Shown: positions 51,750 to 60,662, counted from the stretch's first letter. The stretch: DNA of 64,000 nt from Butyrivibrio fibrisolvens (GCF_037113525.1 NZ_CP146963.1:2976001-3040000); one strand, 5' to 3'. Made by a program: numbers and translations. Notes: a model not told the origin generated them from the letters alone.

Positions 51750-52670
51750 ATGTCAATTGAAAACAAGAACTATAAGGACACCGTCTTTAGGATGCTGTTC
51801 AATAATAAAGTTCGCCTTCTTGAGCTTTATAACGCCATCAATGGTACTTCTTACCATAATCCTGATGACCTCACTATAACCACCTTAAATGGAGAGACGT
51901 TTCTTAAGATGAAAAATGACCTTTCATTTATCATCAACTTTGAACTAAATCTCTTTGAGCATCAATCAACACCATGCCCCAATATTCCATTAAGAGATTT
52001 ATATTATCTGGCTGCCAACCTTAAAGAGATCTATCCAACAGAAAAAATCTATAGCACTTCTATGCTACAGATTCCGGCTCCAAGATTCTTTATGTTTTAT
52101 AATGGAACAACTTCCATGAATGACAAAGTAATCTATCGCTTATCCGATATGTTCATTCATCACATGGACTCGCCATCTGTTGAGCTAATTGTAACAGCGC
52201 TTAATGTCAACAATGGTCATAACAAGGAACTTATGGAAGCCTGTGAAGCCCTAAAAGGATATTCACTTTTTGTTGAAAAAGTGCGAAAATATAAGCAAGA
52301 AGCAGAGGCTGAATATGATTCATCTCATAGTACTCCTCTAAGACTTTTGGTAGATAACCAAAAAGTCATGAAAAAACTTATTTCTAAATCGGTCAGTAAA
52401 GCAATTGATGATTGTATTCAAGAAGATATTCTCCAAGATTTCTTCAACGAATACAGGAAGGAGATAATTGAAGTGGGCGTACTCGAATATTCTTATGAAA
52501 GACATATGCAAATGCTTCAGGACGAAAGCTACGATGCAGGCATCAACAATACCAATGCTTTGTATTCATGGCTTGATTCCGAAGGACGTCAGGCTGATAT
52601 TATCAAAGCCATCCATGATCGAGATTTTTTATCGAAATTGTTTGAAGAATATAGTAACAGAAATTCTTAG
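51750..52670 (+). CDS. Rpn-family PD-(D/E)XK nuclease-like protein
   Basis: 306 residues of the Rpn/PDDEXK-type family common in Lachnospiraceae. The N-terminal nuclease fold (about 1-150) has the motif segments YKDTVFRMLF, NDLSFIINFEL and FEHQST, giving the Asp, Glu and Gln of a PD-(D/E)XK site. The C-terminal half is helical. Such proteins promote recombination or are diverged transposase-like nucleases. It is a monocistronic gene. A second AUG-rich overlapping frame is a shadow. Confidence 0.8.
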   Translation: MSIENKNYKDTVFRMLFNNKVRLLELYNAINGTSYHNPDDLTITTLNGETFLKMKNDLSFIINFELNLFEHQSTPCPNIPLRDLYYLAANLKEIYPTEKIYSTSMLQIPAPRFFMFYNGTTSMNDKVIYRLSDMFIHHMDSPSVELIVTALNVNNGHNKELMEACEALKGYSLFVEKVRKYKQEAEAEYDSSHSTPLRLLVDNQKVMKKLISKSVSKAIDDCIQEDILQDFFNEYRKEIIEVGVLEYSYERHMQMLQDESYDAGINNTNALYSWLDSEGRQADIIKAIHDRDFLSKLFEEYSNRNS

Positions 52671-52674
52671 AATA

Positions 52675-52708
52675 TTAAGGGACTGTCAATTGATCAGTCC
52701 TTATTATT
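52675..52708 (+). terminator. Weak terminator after the Rpn gene
   Basis: AAGGGACTG, loop TCAATTGAT, CAGTCCTT, then ATTATTT. The stem has one interruption. Confidence 0.5.
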
Positions 52709-52736
52709 TAGCGCCAGACGAATCACTTTATACATT

Positions 52737-52919
52737 TTAAGTCATTGAGACATTATTTCTAATATCTGAAAGTACATCTTTTGCCGGGCGACTCTCATTA
52801 GTTTTGGCTTGGACAAGTCCTTTTTCCATCATGGCATTAAAATCATTCAATATGCTTTCAGCCTCTTCCTTAACTTCAATTTCTACTCTTGCAAGTACAT
52901 TTGAATTTTTGGGAGCCAT
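52737..52919 (-). CDS. RelB/DinJ-like antitoxin, no toxin partner seen
   Basis: The start ATG 52919 gives 60 residues beginning MAPKNSNVLARVEIEVKEEA, the ribbon-helix-helix pattern of RelB/DinJ antitoxins (an N-terminal strand, then an EVKEEAESIL helix). A longer start at 52931 is possible. No RelE-type toxin follows: the next 180 nt downstream hold no frame. It is either an orphan antitoxin or an RHH regulator. Its ribosome site is weak. Confidence 0.6.
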   Translation of the reverse strand: MAPKNSNVLARVEIEVKEEAESILNDFNAMMEKGLVQAKTNESRPAKDVLSDIRNNVSMT

Positions 52920-52987
52920 AGTTATTACCATCCATTCACTTGCATTCTAATGTATTACGTTTCGATATACAATAGTATTAATATAGC

Positions 52988-53028
52988 AAAAAGAGCGATA
53001 TGCTATGAATCTAACACATCGCTCTTTT
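52988..53028 (-). terminator. Terminator after the DUF6033-like gene
   Basis: On the minus strand, AAAAGAGCGAT, a loop, then ATCGCTCTTTTT. It lies about 20 nt after the stop at 53048. Confidence 0.85.
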
Positions 53029-53047
53029 ATTGCTATTCGTCACAATA

Positions 53048-53857
53048 TTAAACATTAAAATCAAAATTCTGCCCAACCGTCATCTCTTCTTCGCATCGTA
53101 CGCTATCGCTCCTAAAGAGCATTGCCTGGTCGGTGATCTTTTTAAGTAGTTCATAAGCGGTATTAGCAGTTATAGTTATATATTCATCATCGTCATGGGC
53201 TTTGCTTTTTTCAGCTTTTCTTGCTTCTTCGGCTTCTTTGGCATCGGCCTTTTTCTCGGCCCGTTTTTCTTCTAGTTTTTTGTGCTGAGCCTTCTCTTCT
53301 GCCTTTTTCTCTGCAGCTTTTTTCTCAATGCGGGCTTTCTGAGCTTTTGAAGAATCCTTGAGGACTGCAAATAGTGTAGCTGTGCCGTCGTCGTTGATCT
53401 TCATGCCGTAGCCCTGAACATCTGCTCCGGTTCCGAACAAGCCGCTTCCTACTGCTTTGAGCTGGGCTTCTGCATTTGTAATGATCGCTTCAACTTTGCC
53501 CGCATACTTCTCGTCACCTGCCATCTTCTCGATCTTTTCATCATCGATAAGAACAACTGTCTTGTTGGCCTGGCCGTAAGCTGCTGCATTAGCTTCTACC
53601 TTATCCTTCTGATCTGCGGCAACAAGGACAAAATCCATTCCGGGATATTTAGCTTTCAGCTTCTCATAGTACTTGGCAGCTTTTTCACTGAGCTTAACAT
53701 CACCAACAGTTCTGCCTGAAATCTTAGAAGCAGACTTTGTTTCAGTGGGCGCAGCTTTATTTGTTGCATCTTCTTTTTTAACGGATTTATTGTATGACGA
53801 AGTATCATACATGGACTGCGTAGCGGTGATCCGCGAGATATCATTTGATAATGCCAT
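53048..53857 (-). CDS. DUF6033-like cytoplasmic protein
   Basis: The start is ATG 53857, with AAAGGAG 7 nt upstream, giving 269 residues; the longer 53887 start has no such site. Residues about 45-170 are a compact domain with VGDVKLSEKAAKYYEKLKAK and MDFVLVAAD, a pattern I associate with DUF6033 proteins of Lachnospiraceae. Residues 175-225 are a long Lys/Glu/Ala coiled coil. The C-terminal 40 residues include YITITANTAYELLKKI. No signal peptide. Function unknown. Confidence 0.75.
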   Translation of the reverse strand: MALSNDISRITATQSMYDTSSYNKSVKKEDATNKAAPTETKSASKISGRTVGDVKLSEKAAKYYEKLKAKYPGMDFVLVAADQKDKVEANAAAYGQANKTVVLIDDEKIEKMAGDEKYAGKVEAIITNAEAQLKAVGSGLFGTGADVQGYGMKINDDGTATLFAVLKDSSKAQKARIEKKAAEKKAEEKAQHKKLEEKRAEKKADAKEAEEARKAEKSKAHDDDEYITITANTAYELLKKITDQAMLFRSDSVRCEEEMTVGQNFDFNV

Positions 53858-54067
53858 ATCAGACTCCTTTCTGATGTTAACGCTCATCTTACGTACCAGT
53901 TAACGTTATATTTGCCTCCGTGCAACTACCTATAAAAACCGACACTATCTCAGATTGTATATCGGCGGGATTTCACGTAAACATTATATCTGACAACGCT
54001 TTTAGGAAGTTAATATATAATCTTAGTGATCCTCAGTCTGATAGAAATAATAATTTTGGTTTTGGGA

Positions 54068-55846
54068 TCACGACTTATCCAACTTCTCAAGATACTCGGT
54101 CACATTAACATAATGTATGCCATCAACAACAGTATTCTCTCCACGATATAATACTGTCTTTTTGGTTATTGTCCCGTATTTATGTTCTGTGAGGCGGCAT
54201 TTTTCCTCATCTATAAGATTTTTATATTGCCCTTTAAATATATTATCTGTATGCTTAACCTCGAATATCTCACAAGTAAGCGCTTTTTCATCAGCTATTA
54301 CCATGTCAAACTCACCGACTGCAAAGATCAGCTTAAAGGCTCTTTTTTCTCGAGGAAGAATCTTCTTAGTCTCAAGAAGGACTATCTCTTCAAGCATTCT
54401 TCCTTTTACTTCTTCCAAAATGATATTGCAAAACTCATTCTTTTTAATAATTGAAAACGAATCGAAGGATTCATCTTTCATAATGGAATATACCAATGCC
54501 TGAGCCTGACAGTATCTCATTCCGGGCTGGGAAAACAGCACATTTTCAGAAGGATTACTGCCAATAGTTTCTACAGGACAGTCTATTATCAGATCCAATA
54601 GTTTTAGGTACTCTTTAATCTCGGATACATGATCAGCTGTTATCTCTACAGTCAGGTCATTTTTATTCCTGATATCAAGAATCTTCATAAAACGATCAAG
54701 GACGCCCCGCTTATCTGCCTGATCCATTATGCTGGTTCTTCCCTCAGCCGCAGCACGCTTTCTATCTATCTGAGTAGCAGAACCAAGGTCATGCGATTTA
54801 AAGCCTCTTTCAATTACAGAGATCAGGAACCTATGGTTCATATCCTCAATGATTCTATTTACAGCATTAGTAAACTCATCAGCTTCGTATAATTCGATCA
54901 AGTGCCTGAAATGTGCACCGTCCTTATAACAGGCAAGACTATGCTGTATGTTCCTGGCAATCGCTGTATCTATATAACGTCTGGTAGACTCATCATCACG
55001 AAATGATATACCCTCATCCTCTAATTCAGGATCATCAAAATTGGTTTCACCTACGCGGAAAGTTCCACCATATCTGATATACTCGTCAATATCATGAATA
55101 TCTAATAGTGAGGAGTATTCTCTAAAAGGAATAAATGTTGTATGTATAGTTACCGTCCTGTCATATAATTCCTCGTCACTTGAAAAAACAAGCCCTAAGG
55201 AATCTGTTCCGGCAAGGACTATCTTCATGCCACTCATTGCATATACGTCAGACAATAATGATGCCGAATCGATAAAGTCATTCATAAGAGTAACCTCATT
55301 GATAAATACGTACTTTATACCTCTTTCAGACAAAAGTCTCAGATCATTATTAAGCATAGACATATCATTGGATGACATGATCTTTATATAAGCTGACTCA
55401 TTCAAGTCGTGCATAGCTATGGCCTGAAAAAGCATAATTGTCTTACCTGTTCTTCTAAGACCATAGAGCAGGCAAACCTTGCCCGTAACTTTGGAGTTCA
55501 AAAAAGTTTCCAGTCTTCCAAAACATTCTCTGTGCTTATAATTCTTAATTCCATCGATATAGGGCTTAAGTCTCTCTCCCGAAATAACATTCGTAAGATA
55601 TTCAGCCGTAGGCGCAGTACTACTTCCTACCGAAAACTGACCTGATAAAAGATCTTTTAGCTCCATCTCGATCTTATTTCTTCTATCTACTCGAGCTATA
55701 GCATCAACCTCATCAGCCGCCTTAACATACTTTCCATCAAGGTACATCCTCTTTGCACCTCTGATATTTTTATATGTTATATTCCCTTTAGGCAGCGTCT
55801 CTAATTCTTTTTTAAGATCATCTATCTTTTTTTGGATTTCAGCCAT
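54068..55846 (-). CDS. AAA_14-type ATPase with DUF4143/PD-(D/E)XK tail
   Basis: 592 residues. An N-terminal coiled segment precedes an AAA domain with Walker A GLRRTGKT (about residue 136) and a Walker B-like stretch ending FINEV. A helical linker follows, then a C-terminal nuclease-like fold with VGEFDMVIAD and EIFEVKH, the PD-(D/E)XK pattern. Related proteins are called ATP-binding proteins with DUF4143. Role unknown, though defence or nucleic-acid handling has been suggested for such folds. It has a strong promoter preceded by direct repeats. AAAGGAG lies 11 nt before ATG. Confidence 0.82.
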   Translation of the reverse strand: MAEIQKKIDDLKKELETLPKGNITYKNIRGAKRMYLDGKYVKAADEVDAIARVDRRNKIEMELKDLLSGQFSVGSSTAPTAEYLTNVISGERLKPYIDGIKNYKHRECFGRLETFLNSKVTGKVCLLYGLRRTGKTIMLFQAIAMHDLNESAYIKIMSSNDMSMLNNDLRLLSERGIKYVFINEVTLMNDFIDSASLLSDVYAMSGMKIVLAGTDSLGLVFSSDEELYDRTVTIHTTFIPFREYSSLLDIHDIDEYIRYGGTFRVGETNFDDPELEDEGISFRDDESTRRYIDTAIARNIQHSLACYKDGAHFRHLIELYEADEFTNAVNRIIEDMNHRFLISVIERGFKSHDLGSATQIDRKRAAAEGRTSIMDQADKRGVLDRFMKILDIRNKNDLTVEITADHVSEIKEYLKLLDLIIDCPVETIGSNPSENVLFSQPGMRYCQAQALVYSIMKDESFDSFSIIKKNEFCNIILEEVKGRMLEEIVLLETKKILPREKRAFKLIFAVGEFDMVIADEKALTCEIFEVKHTDNIFKGQYKNLIDEEKCRLTEHKYGTITKKTVLYRGENTVVDGIHYVNVTEYLEKLDKS

Positions 55847-55869
55847 AGTAAATATTCTCCTTTAGTTTT

Positions 55870-55898
55870 AGTATACAAAAAAAGCAGCCAAAAAGCAA
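55870..55898 (-). promoter_or_regulatory. Promoter of the AAA ATPase gene
   Basis: On the minus strand, TTGCTT (55898-55893), a 17-nt spacer, then TATACT (55875-55870), about 24 nt upstream of the start codon. Confidence 0.75.
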
Positions 55899-55945
55899 CT
55901 TTTGCGGTTGCTTTTTGGTTGCTTTTTGGTTGCTTTTCGGTTGTT
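55893..55945. repeat. 11-bp direct repeats overlapping the ATPase promoter
   Basis: GGTTGCTTTTT recurs at an 11-bp interval at 55906, 55917 and 55928, with a degenerate fourth copy after it. The -35 region carries the complementary sequence, so repeats and promoter form inverted pairs. A repressor-binding array is the simplest reading. Confidence 0.7.
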
Positions 55946-55960
55946 TTCTTGTTGCCACTA

Positions 55961-55992
55961 TAAAAAACAGGCTGTCCGCAGACAGCCCATTT
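55961..55992 (-). terminator. Terminator of ribU
   Basis: On the minus strand, GGCTGTC, TGCG loop, GACAGCC, then TGTTTTTT. It overlaps the region just after the ribU stop. Confidence 0.88.
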
Positions 55993-55993
55993 A

Positions 55994-56749
55994 TTACTTG
56001 CTCAATTGTTTTTTATAAACGAATGTTATATTCTTAAGAACCACGCTGATCCTCTTATACACAAACACTGTGATGATAGAATCAATGCCGCCTTTAATGA
56101 GGTTAAGCGGTACTACGCAGTAAAGAACCATTGTCCACACGCTAGTAACATTAGAGTTAACTGCTGTTCCTTCTGCTACAAAGCTTTCGATTGGTGCGCC
56201 CCAGAGTGCAGCATATGCAGGGAGAAGGAAGTAAACGTTCAATAAGCTTCCGACGATTGTGATCGTAAGTGTTCCTACAAGGCAGGAAATAAGAGCCATT
56301 GTACGGGTCTTTCTGAATGAATAGATGATAGTTGCCGGAAGTATGAAGCAGCATCCTATTACAAAGTTAGCAAGCTCTCCGACGAACGCTGTCTGAGTTC
56401 CTCTGATCACAAGCTCAAGAAGGATCTTGATAAGCTCGATCATAACGCCTGTCATAGGTCCGAATGCAAACGCAGCGATAAGCGCCGGAAGGTCGGAAAG
56501 ATCAAATTTATAGAAATAAGGCGCAAATGGAAGCGGTATCTCAAACATCATAAGAACGAGCGAAATAGCGGCGAATAAGCCGATAACTACCATCTTCCTG
56601 GTGCTGAACATTGGTTCGTTTGTTTTGTTGATCTTCTGCGCTATCTTCTCGCATATTATGGAGATAACAAAAGCTATTACGATGATGATCGCAAAACCGG
56701 CAACGTAGCCAGTATTTTCTGAAATACTTTTAAGAAGTCCGTTATTCAT
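55994..56749 (-). CDS. ribU: Riboflavin ECF transporter substrate-binding subunit RibU
   Basis: The start is ATG 56749, with AGAGG 8 nt upstream. A longer frame to 56860 would pass through the riboswitch terminator, so it is excluded. The protein has 251 residues and about six membrane helices of the ECF S-component fold. Segments such as FYKFDLSDLPALIAAFAFGP and ELIKILLELVIRGT match the RibU class. Substrate assignment rests on the FMN riboswitch directly upstream. It should take up riboflavin together with shared EcfT and EcfA/A' subunits encoded elsewhere. Confidence 0.9.
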   Translation of the reverse strand: MNNGLLKSISENTGYVAGFAIIIVIAFVISIICEKIAQKINKTNEPMFSTRKMVVIGLFAAISLVLMMFEIPLPFAPYFYKFDLSDLPALIAAFAFGPMTGVMIELIKILLELVIRGTQTAFVGELANFVIGCCFILPATIIYSFRKTRTMALISCLVGTLTITIVGSLLNVYFLLPAYAALWGAPIESFVAEGTAVNSNVTSVWTMVLYCVVPLNLIKGGIDSIITVFVYKRISVVLKNITFVYKKQLSK

Positions 56750-56815
56750 GTCTATATCCTCTCTGGAAAAAATATATTTGTAAATCCTTTTCGGGGCTTT
56801 TTTCAATAAAAATAC

Positions 56816-56848
56816 AATAAAAAAGCTCCGGATATATTTCCGGGGCTC
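56816..56848 (-). terminator. Expression-platform terminator of the FMN riboswitch
   Basis: On the minus strand, GCCCCGGA, loop, TCCGGAGC, then TTTTTT. It lies between the riboswitch and ribU. FMN binding would be expected to favour it and stop transcription. Confidence 0.85.
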
Positions 56849-56885
56849 TGATATCATCACATTTTGCAGATCCTAAGATCTGCCT

Positions 56886-56996
56886 GCGCTTCTACCATCC
56901 AGACTTTACTGTCGGTACCGGAATCACACCGGTTCATGCTGAAAATCAGCTCGCGGACTATACCGCCGGTAGGGAATCACACCCAACCCCGAAGCA
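56886..56996 (-). promoter_or_regulatory. FMN riboswitch (RFN element)
   Basis: The minus strand has the conserved blocks: GGTTGGGTGTGATTCCC, TACCGGCGGTATAG, TCCGCGAGC, CCGGTGTGATTCCGG, TACCGACAGTAAAGTC and GGATGGTAGAAG. Their order and spacing match the FMN aptamer. Confidence 0.96.
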
Positions 56997-57174
56997 ATAT
57001 TTTGTTTTACTAAGTAATGTTAATACGTGAAGCTATGCGTGTCAATAATCAAAGCGCTTTTTCGTAGCAGTGAAAATCTCTGTCAAACACTTCCATAACA
57101 ATTGAAGAACAAACTACCGATGAAAATCAGGCCGCTCCTGAAGGAGAAGGCGTAGAAATGAAGGCCCTGTTTTT

Positions 57175-57834
57175 CTACCTTTTCAAAAACTGCCTTATAT
57201 CCGCCCGCTTCTTCATATCCGTTTTTTCTAAAATTCCAGACACAACTCGCTTTATATACCCATACGAATAATTAGTCTTATCCGCAATCTCATGATTAGA
57301 AAGCCCCTCCGCAATATACTCCGCGACCTTAAGTTCCAGATCCGAAAGCTCCCCGGCAAGCTTCCTAAAATGCTCAGTCTCTATATCTTTTTCCCTAAGA
57401 GGTGATGAGATCCTGTTCTTGATCCTTGCAAGGAAGACGCTTTTTACAAAGGGTTTGGTGATATAATCAGCAGCGCCATATTCAAAACCCTTGATCTCAA
57501 AATCGGGATCGTCCATGGCCGTAAGAAATATAATAGGTATATCCCTTCCCTGTTCAAGGCCTCTGATCTGCCTGAAGGTATCATACCCATCCATGTCGGG
57601 CATGTCCACATCAAGAAGCACGAGCTGATAATTGATGCCCTTTTTGATGTATTCAAGTGCCTGCTTCCCGGATTTGGCGAGGCTTACGCTGTAGCCTGTA
57701 TTGATAAGTATGTCCTCTACGGTATTAAGCATATTGATATCATCATCAACGCAGAGAATTCGGTAACCTTCCATCCATTCCTCCGTGCCGGTTTCAAAAA
57801 AGTCTTCTGTATGGTCTTTTTCCAATTTCATCAT
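57175..57834 (-). CDS. Response regulator, receiver plus LuxR-type HTH
   Basis: 219 residues. The receiver domain (about 20-140) has VDDD near 31, the phosphoacceptor Asp in LLDVDMPDMDG near 78, and the conserved KPF. The C-terminal domain (about 160-219) is a LuxR-like helix-turn-helix (LSDLELKVAEYIAEGLSNHE). No kinase gene is adjacent. The two hybrid kinases at 22-27 kb end in HPt or receiver domains and lack a DNA-binding output, so a relay is possible but unproven. Confidence 0.9.
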   Translation of the reverse strand: MMKLEKDHTEDFFETGTEEWMEGYRILCVDDDINMLNTVEDILINTGYSVSLAKSGKQALEYIKKGINYQLVLLDVDMPDMDGYDTFRQIRGLEQGRDIPIIFLTAMDDPDFEIKGFEYGAADYITKPFVKSVFLARIKNRISSPLREKDIETEHFRKLAGELSDLELKVAEYIAEGLSNHEIADKTNYSYGYIKRVVSGILEKTDMKKRADIRQFLKR

Positions 57835-57977
57835 ATCAGTATATCCTCAATAAATAAGTGTCTTTCGGTTACCTTTTTGCTACAAAAAATTCTTCTTACT
57901 GAATCTATATATTTTCATTTTTAGTTTTCGTTCTACCTTTATTTACCCTTGTCTTATTCTTTTTGCTTTATTCCAAT

Positions 57978-58018
57978 TTTATGAGGTAGGTGTCAAAAGT
58001 TCCTTTTGACACCTTATG
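57978..58018. repeat. 41-bp dispersed palindromic repeat, copy B
   Basis: Identical over 41 bases to 7746-7786, with the same GGTGTCAAAAG/CTTTTGACACC hairpin. It begins a structured non-coding stretch. Confidence 0.75.
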
Positions 58019-58336
58019 ACTAACAGATTGTTCCGTTTCTTCGAAACTCTCACATCTACGTTCCACTCCGGTCGGCGCAAAGCAGACATCCCCCGGATGT
58101 CTTGCGCCCTAAAACATTCGCAAATCCGCACTACGTGCTACTTTGCTCATGTTTTGCGGGTCATAAATTCATATTCGATTTCGAGCAAGCTCGAATCTAA
58201 ATGACTTTTGACCCTTACGTCATTTTATTTGTGCCTTTGATCCATTCTTTACTTAAATATCTTGAAATAGCGCCTTTGGCGATTTATTATGATGGTGTGA
58301 CTAATCATCTAATCAAAAGTCATAAGGTTCATATTA
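58019..58336. other. Structured intergenic region with nested inverted repeats
   Basis: No gene is seen between 57835 and 58400. The region has ACCTTATGACT (58011-58021) and its complement AGTCATAAGGT (about 58319-58329) as outer arms. Inside are GGCGCAA...GACATCC / GGATGTC..TTGCGCC (about 58073-58109) and CGAGC/GCTCG. The copy B repeat lies at its left end. It may be a REP-like composite or an unrecognised RNA upstream of the dehydrogenase gene. Confidence 0.5.
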
Positions 58337-58400
58337 GTTCTCGAGTAAACTCTATTCGAAATAACTTATATTACTTTTTCAGAAGACGGAGGAAAACAAA

Positions 58401-59339
58401 ATGAAAATCGTATTTCTTGATCGTAAAACAATCGGCGAAGATATAGATCTTAGTTCTTTTAACAGATTTGGAGAAGTTGTGATCTATGATTTCTCTAAGC
58501 CCGAAGAAGTTCCTGCAAGAGTTGAAGATGCCGATATTATCGTTCTCAACAAGGTTCCGATCAATGAAAAGACAATCGGAACTGCCAAAAATCTTAAGCT
58601 TGTCTGCGTAACAGCAACTGGCGTCAATAATCTTGATCTTGATTATCTTGCTTCCAGAAACATCGAATGGCGCAATGTTGCCGGATACTCAACTCAGACT
58701 GTAACCCAGCACACATTCGCTCTTCTGTTCTATCTGTTCGAGAACCTGGCCTACTACGATAACTACGTTAAGACAGACGGCTACACCAAGGACTTCATGT
58801 TCACTCATTTTGAAAAAAGATTTGGTGAGCTCTGCGGAAAGACCTACGGAATCATCGGCCTTGGTGCAATCGGAAGACAGGTTGCATCTGTTGCCAAAGC
58901 TTTCGGCTGTAACGTTCAGTACTATTCAACTTCCGGCAAGAACCACGATTCAGAATATAAGGAAGTTTCTTTTGACGAACTCCTTGCAACATCAGATATC
59001 ATCTCAATCCACGCTCCACTTAACGATGCAACCAATAACCTCATCAATAAGGAAGCTCTTTCCAAGATGAAAAAATCTGCGATCCTTCTTAACCTCGGCC
59101 GCGGACCAATCGTTAACGAAAAGGACCTTGCCGATGCCCTTGAAAATGGAACAATAAGAGCTGCAGGTCTTGATGTTCTGTCTGTTGAGCCTATTACAGA
59201 GGACAATCCTCTTCTTAAGATCAAGGACAGCACCAAGCTTCTCATCACTCCTCATATCGCATGGGCAAGCGTAGAAGCAAGAACAAGACTTATGAAGATA
59301 ATTGACGGTCATATTGCAAAGTTTCTGTCTGTAGAGTAA
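58401..59339 (+). CDS. D-2-hydroxyacid dehydrogenase
   Basis: 312 residues of the D-isomer-specific 2-hydroxyacid dehydrogenase family. The NAD-binding GLGAIG motif is near residue 155. The catalytic triad residues are R in NLGRGP, E in VLSVEP and H in ITPHIAW. Glycerate dehydrogenase (hydroxypyruvate reductase) is the nearest description; substrate is not proven. Strong GGAGG site 9 nt before ATG. It stands alone, following the structured region. Confidence 0.9.
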   Translation: MKIVFLDRKTIGEDIDLSSFNRFGEVVIYDFSKPEEVPARVEDADIIVLNKVPINEKTIGTAKNLKLVCVTATGVNNLDLDYLASRNIEWRNVAGYSTQTVTQHTFALLFYLFENLAYYDNYVKTDGYTKDFMFTHFEKRFGELCGKTYGIIGLGAIGRQVASVAKAFGCNVQYYSTSGKNHDSEYKEVSFDELLATSDIISIHAPLNDATNNLINKEALSKMKKSAILLNLGRGPIVNEKDLADALENGTIRAAGLDVLSVEPITEDNPLLKIKDSTKLLITPHIAWASVEARTRLMKIIDGHIAKFLSVE

Positions 59340-59523
59340 AATAAGCTGCTGATCTGTTTACCGTTCATTTATTATTCAGATGAGTAATTTACGTTTCTAA
59401 AACAGATCGACAATAATAAGTTTTATATCAATTATTCAAAAGGACAGTAAATGAGTAGGTTAAATCGAATTAGTCGATTGACCTGTTTACAAGAGTTTTG
59501 AATAATGGTTATGGTTTAAGGTA

Positions 59524-60642
59524 ATGAACATTTATTACGCGCCCATGGAGGGCATCACAACATATCTTTACAGACAGCTTCACAATGAGTATTTTGGAGG
59601 GGTGGATAAGTATTTCACCCCTTTTATTAGTGTATTCCCGGATCATTACATCAAAAAGCGTGATGAGCGCGAGATCGATCCTGCTAATAATCTTGGAATG
59701 AAGACAGTTCCTCAGGTTCTTGCCAACAGTTCCAAAGAACTTATATGGATTTTCAAAAAGCTCACAGCTATGGGCTACGACGAAGTCAATCTTAATCTCG
59801 GCTGCCCTTCAGGTACTGTTACCGCTAAGGGAAGAGGTTCAGGATTCTTAAAAGACCCTGCCGAACTCGACCGCTTTTTTGAAGAAGTATTCGACAGCCT
59901 CGGTGACGATGCCAAGATGCTTTCTGTAAAAACAAGGATCGGATATCTTGACGCATCCGAGATGGAGCACCTGTCAGAAATATATGCCAAGTATCCTATC
60001 AAAGAGCTGACAATCCACCCAAGGATAAGGAAGCAGTTCTATAAGGGCGTACCGGATATGGCCGTATTTGAAAAGGCACTTGTGGCCAGTTCCTGTCCTG
60101 TGTGCTACAACGGCAATGTGTTCACTTTAGAAGATTATAAAGATATTTGTCGCAGGTATGGTGATCATATAGATATCAATACAAATGATAATCATTTTGA
60201 TGTTAATCTTTTAAATTCTAATAATAAAAAAGATAATCTTAATGATTTGAAATCAAATGATATTGATGGAATATATCACATCAACAAGTCCGGATGTGTT
60301 GATAATAAGATATCATCAGTTATGTTGGGAAGAGGCATAGTTGCTGATCCATCTCTTGGTCGTCAGATCAAGGGCGGCGCCAAAATGGACAAAGCTGAGT
60401 TCAGAGAATTCAGACGTGCTCTTGAGAATATGTATAAGGAGCACTTAAAAGACAGTCACAATGTTCATAACAAGATGAAGGAAATGTGGTTCTATATGTC
60501 ACAGTCCTTCGAAGGGACAGATAAATATATCAAAAACATACTTAAATCAAAATCATTCTCAGAATACCAGGCAGCAGTCAACACGCTGGAAGGTAACTGC
60601 GAAATAAAAAGTGGGCCTAATGCAACACCTGTATCTTTTTAA
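59524..60642 (+). CDS. tRNA-dihydrouridine synthase with an Asn/Asp-rich insert
   Basis: 372 residues of the Dus family (FMN-dependent TIM barrel that reduces uridine in tRNA). The active-site Cys is near 95 in NLGCPSGTV, and the FMN-binding segments APMEG, KTRIG, IHPR and GRG are present. An insert of about 50 residues (about 213-264), rich in Asn, Asp and Lys, breaks the barrel just before the last phosphate-binding strand (VMLGRG). It is AT-rich and looks unlike its neighbours. A short weak ribosome site (TAAGG) precedes ATG. Confidence 0.88.
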   Translation: MNIYYAPMEGITTYLYRQLHNEYFGGVDKYFTPFISVFPDHYIKKRDEREIDPANNLGMKTVPQVLANSSKELIWIFKKLTAMGYDEVNLNLGCPSGTVTAKGRGSGFLKDPAELDRFFEEVFDSLGDDAKMLSVKTRIGYLDASEMEHLSEIYAKYPIKELTIHPRIRKQFYKGVPDMAVFEKALVASSCPVCYNGNVFTLEDYKDICRRYGDHIDINTNDNHFDVNLLNSNNKKDNLNDLKSNDIDGIYHINKSGCVDNKISSVMLGRGIVADPSLGRQIKGGAKMDKAEFREFRRALENMYKEHLKDSHNVHNKMKEMWFYMSQSFEGTDKYIKNILKSKSFSEYQAAVNTLEGNCEIKSGPNATPVSF

Positions 60643-60662
60643 GGATACAGGTGTTATTTTTG
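60624..60662 (+). terminator. Terminator of the dus gene
   Basis: AACACCTGTATC pairs with GATACAGGTGTT, then ATTTTT. The stop codon lies in the loop. Confidence 0.9.

Noticed and set aside
57070..57180. Plus-strand stretch reading like an acidic C-terminus (EEQTTDENQAAPEGEG).
   Set aside because: It has no start codon, has a stop upstream, and runs antisense into the response regulator gene. It might be a relic, but support is weak.
59451..59501. A 16-codon frame with AAAGGA upstream, before the dus gene.
   Set aside because: Very short, with no attenuator stem or codon bias that would mark a leader peptide. Kept only as a note.
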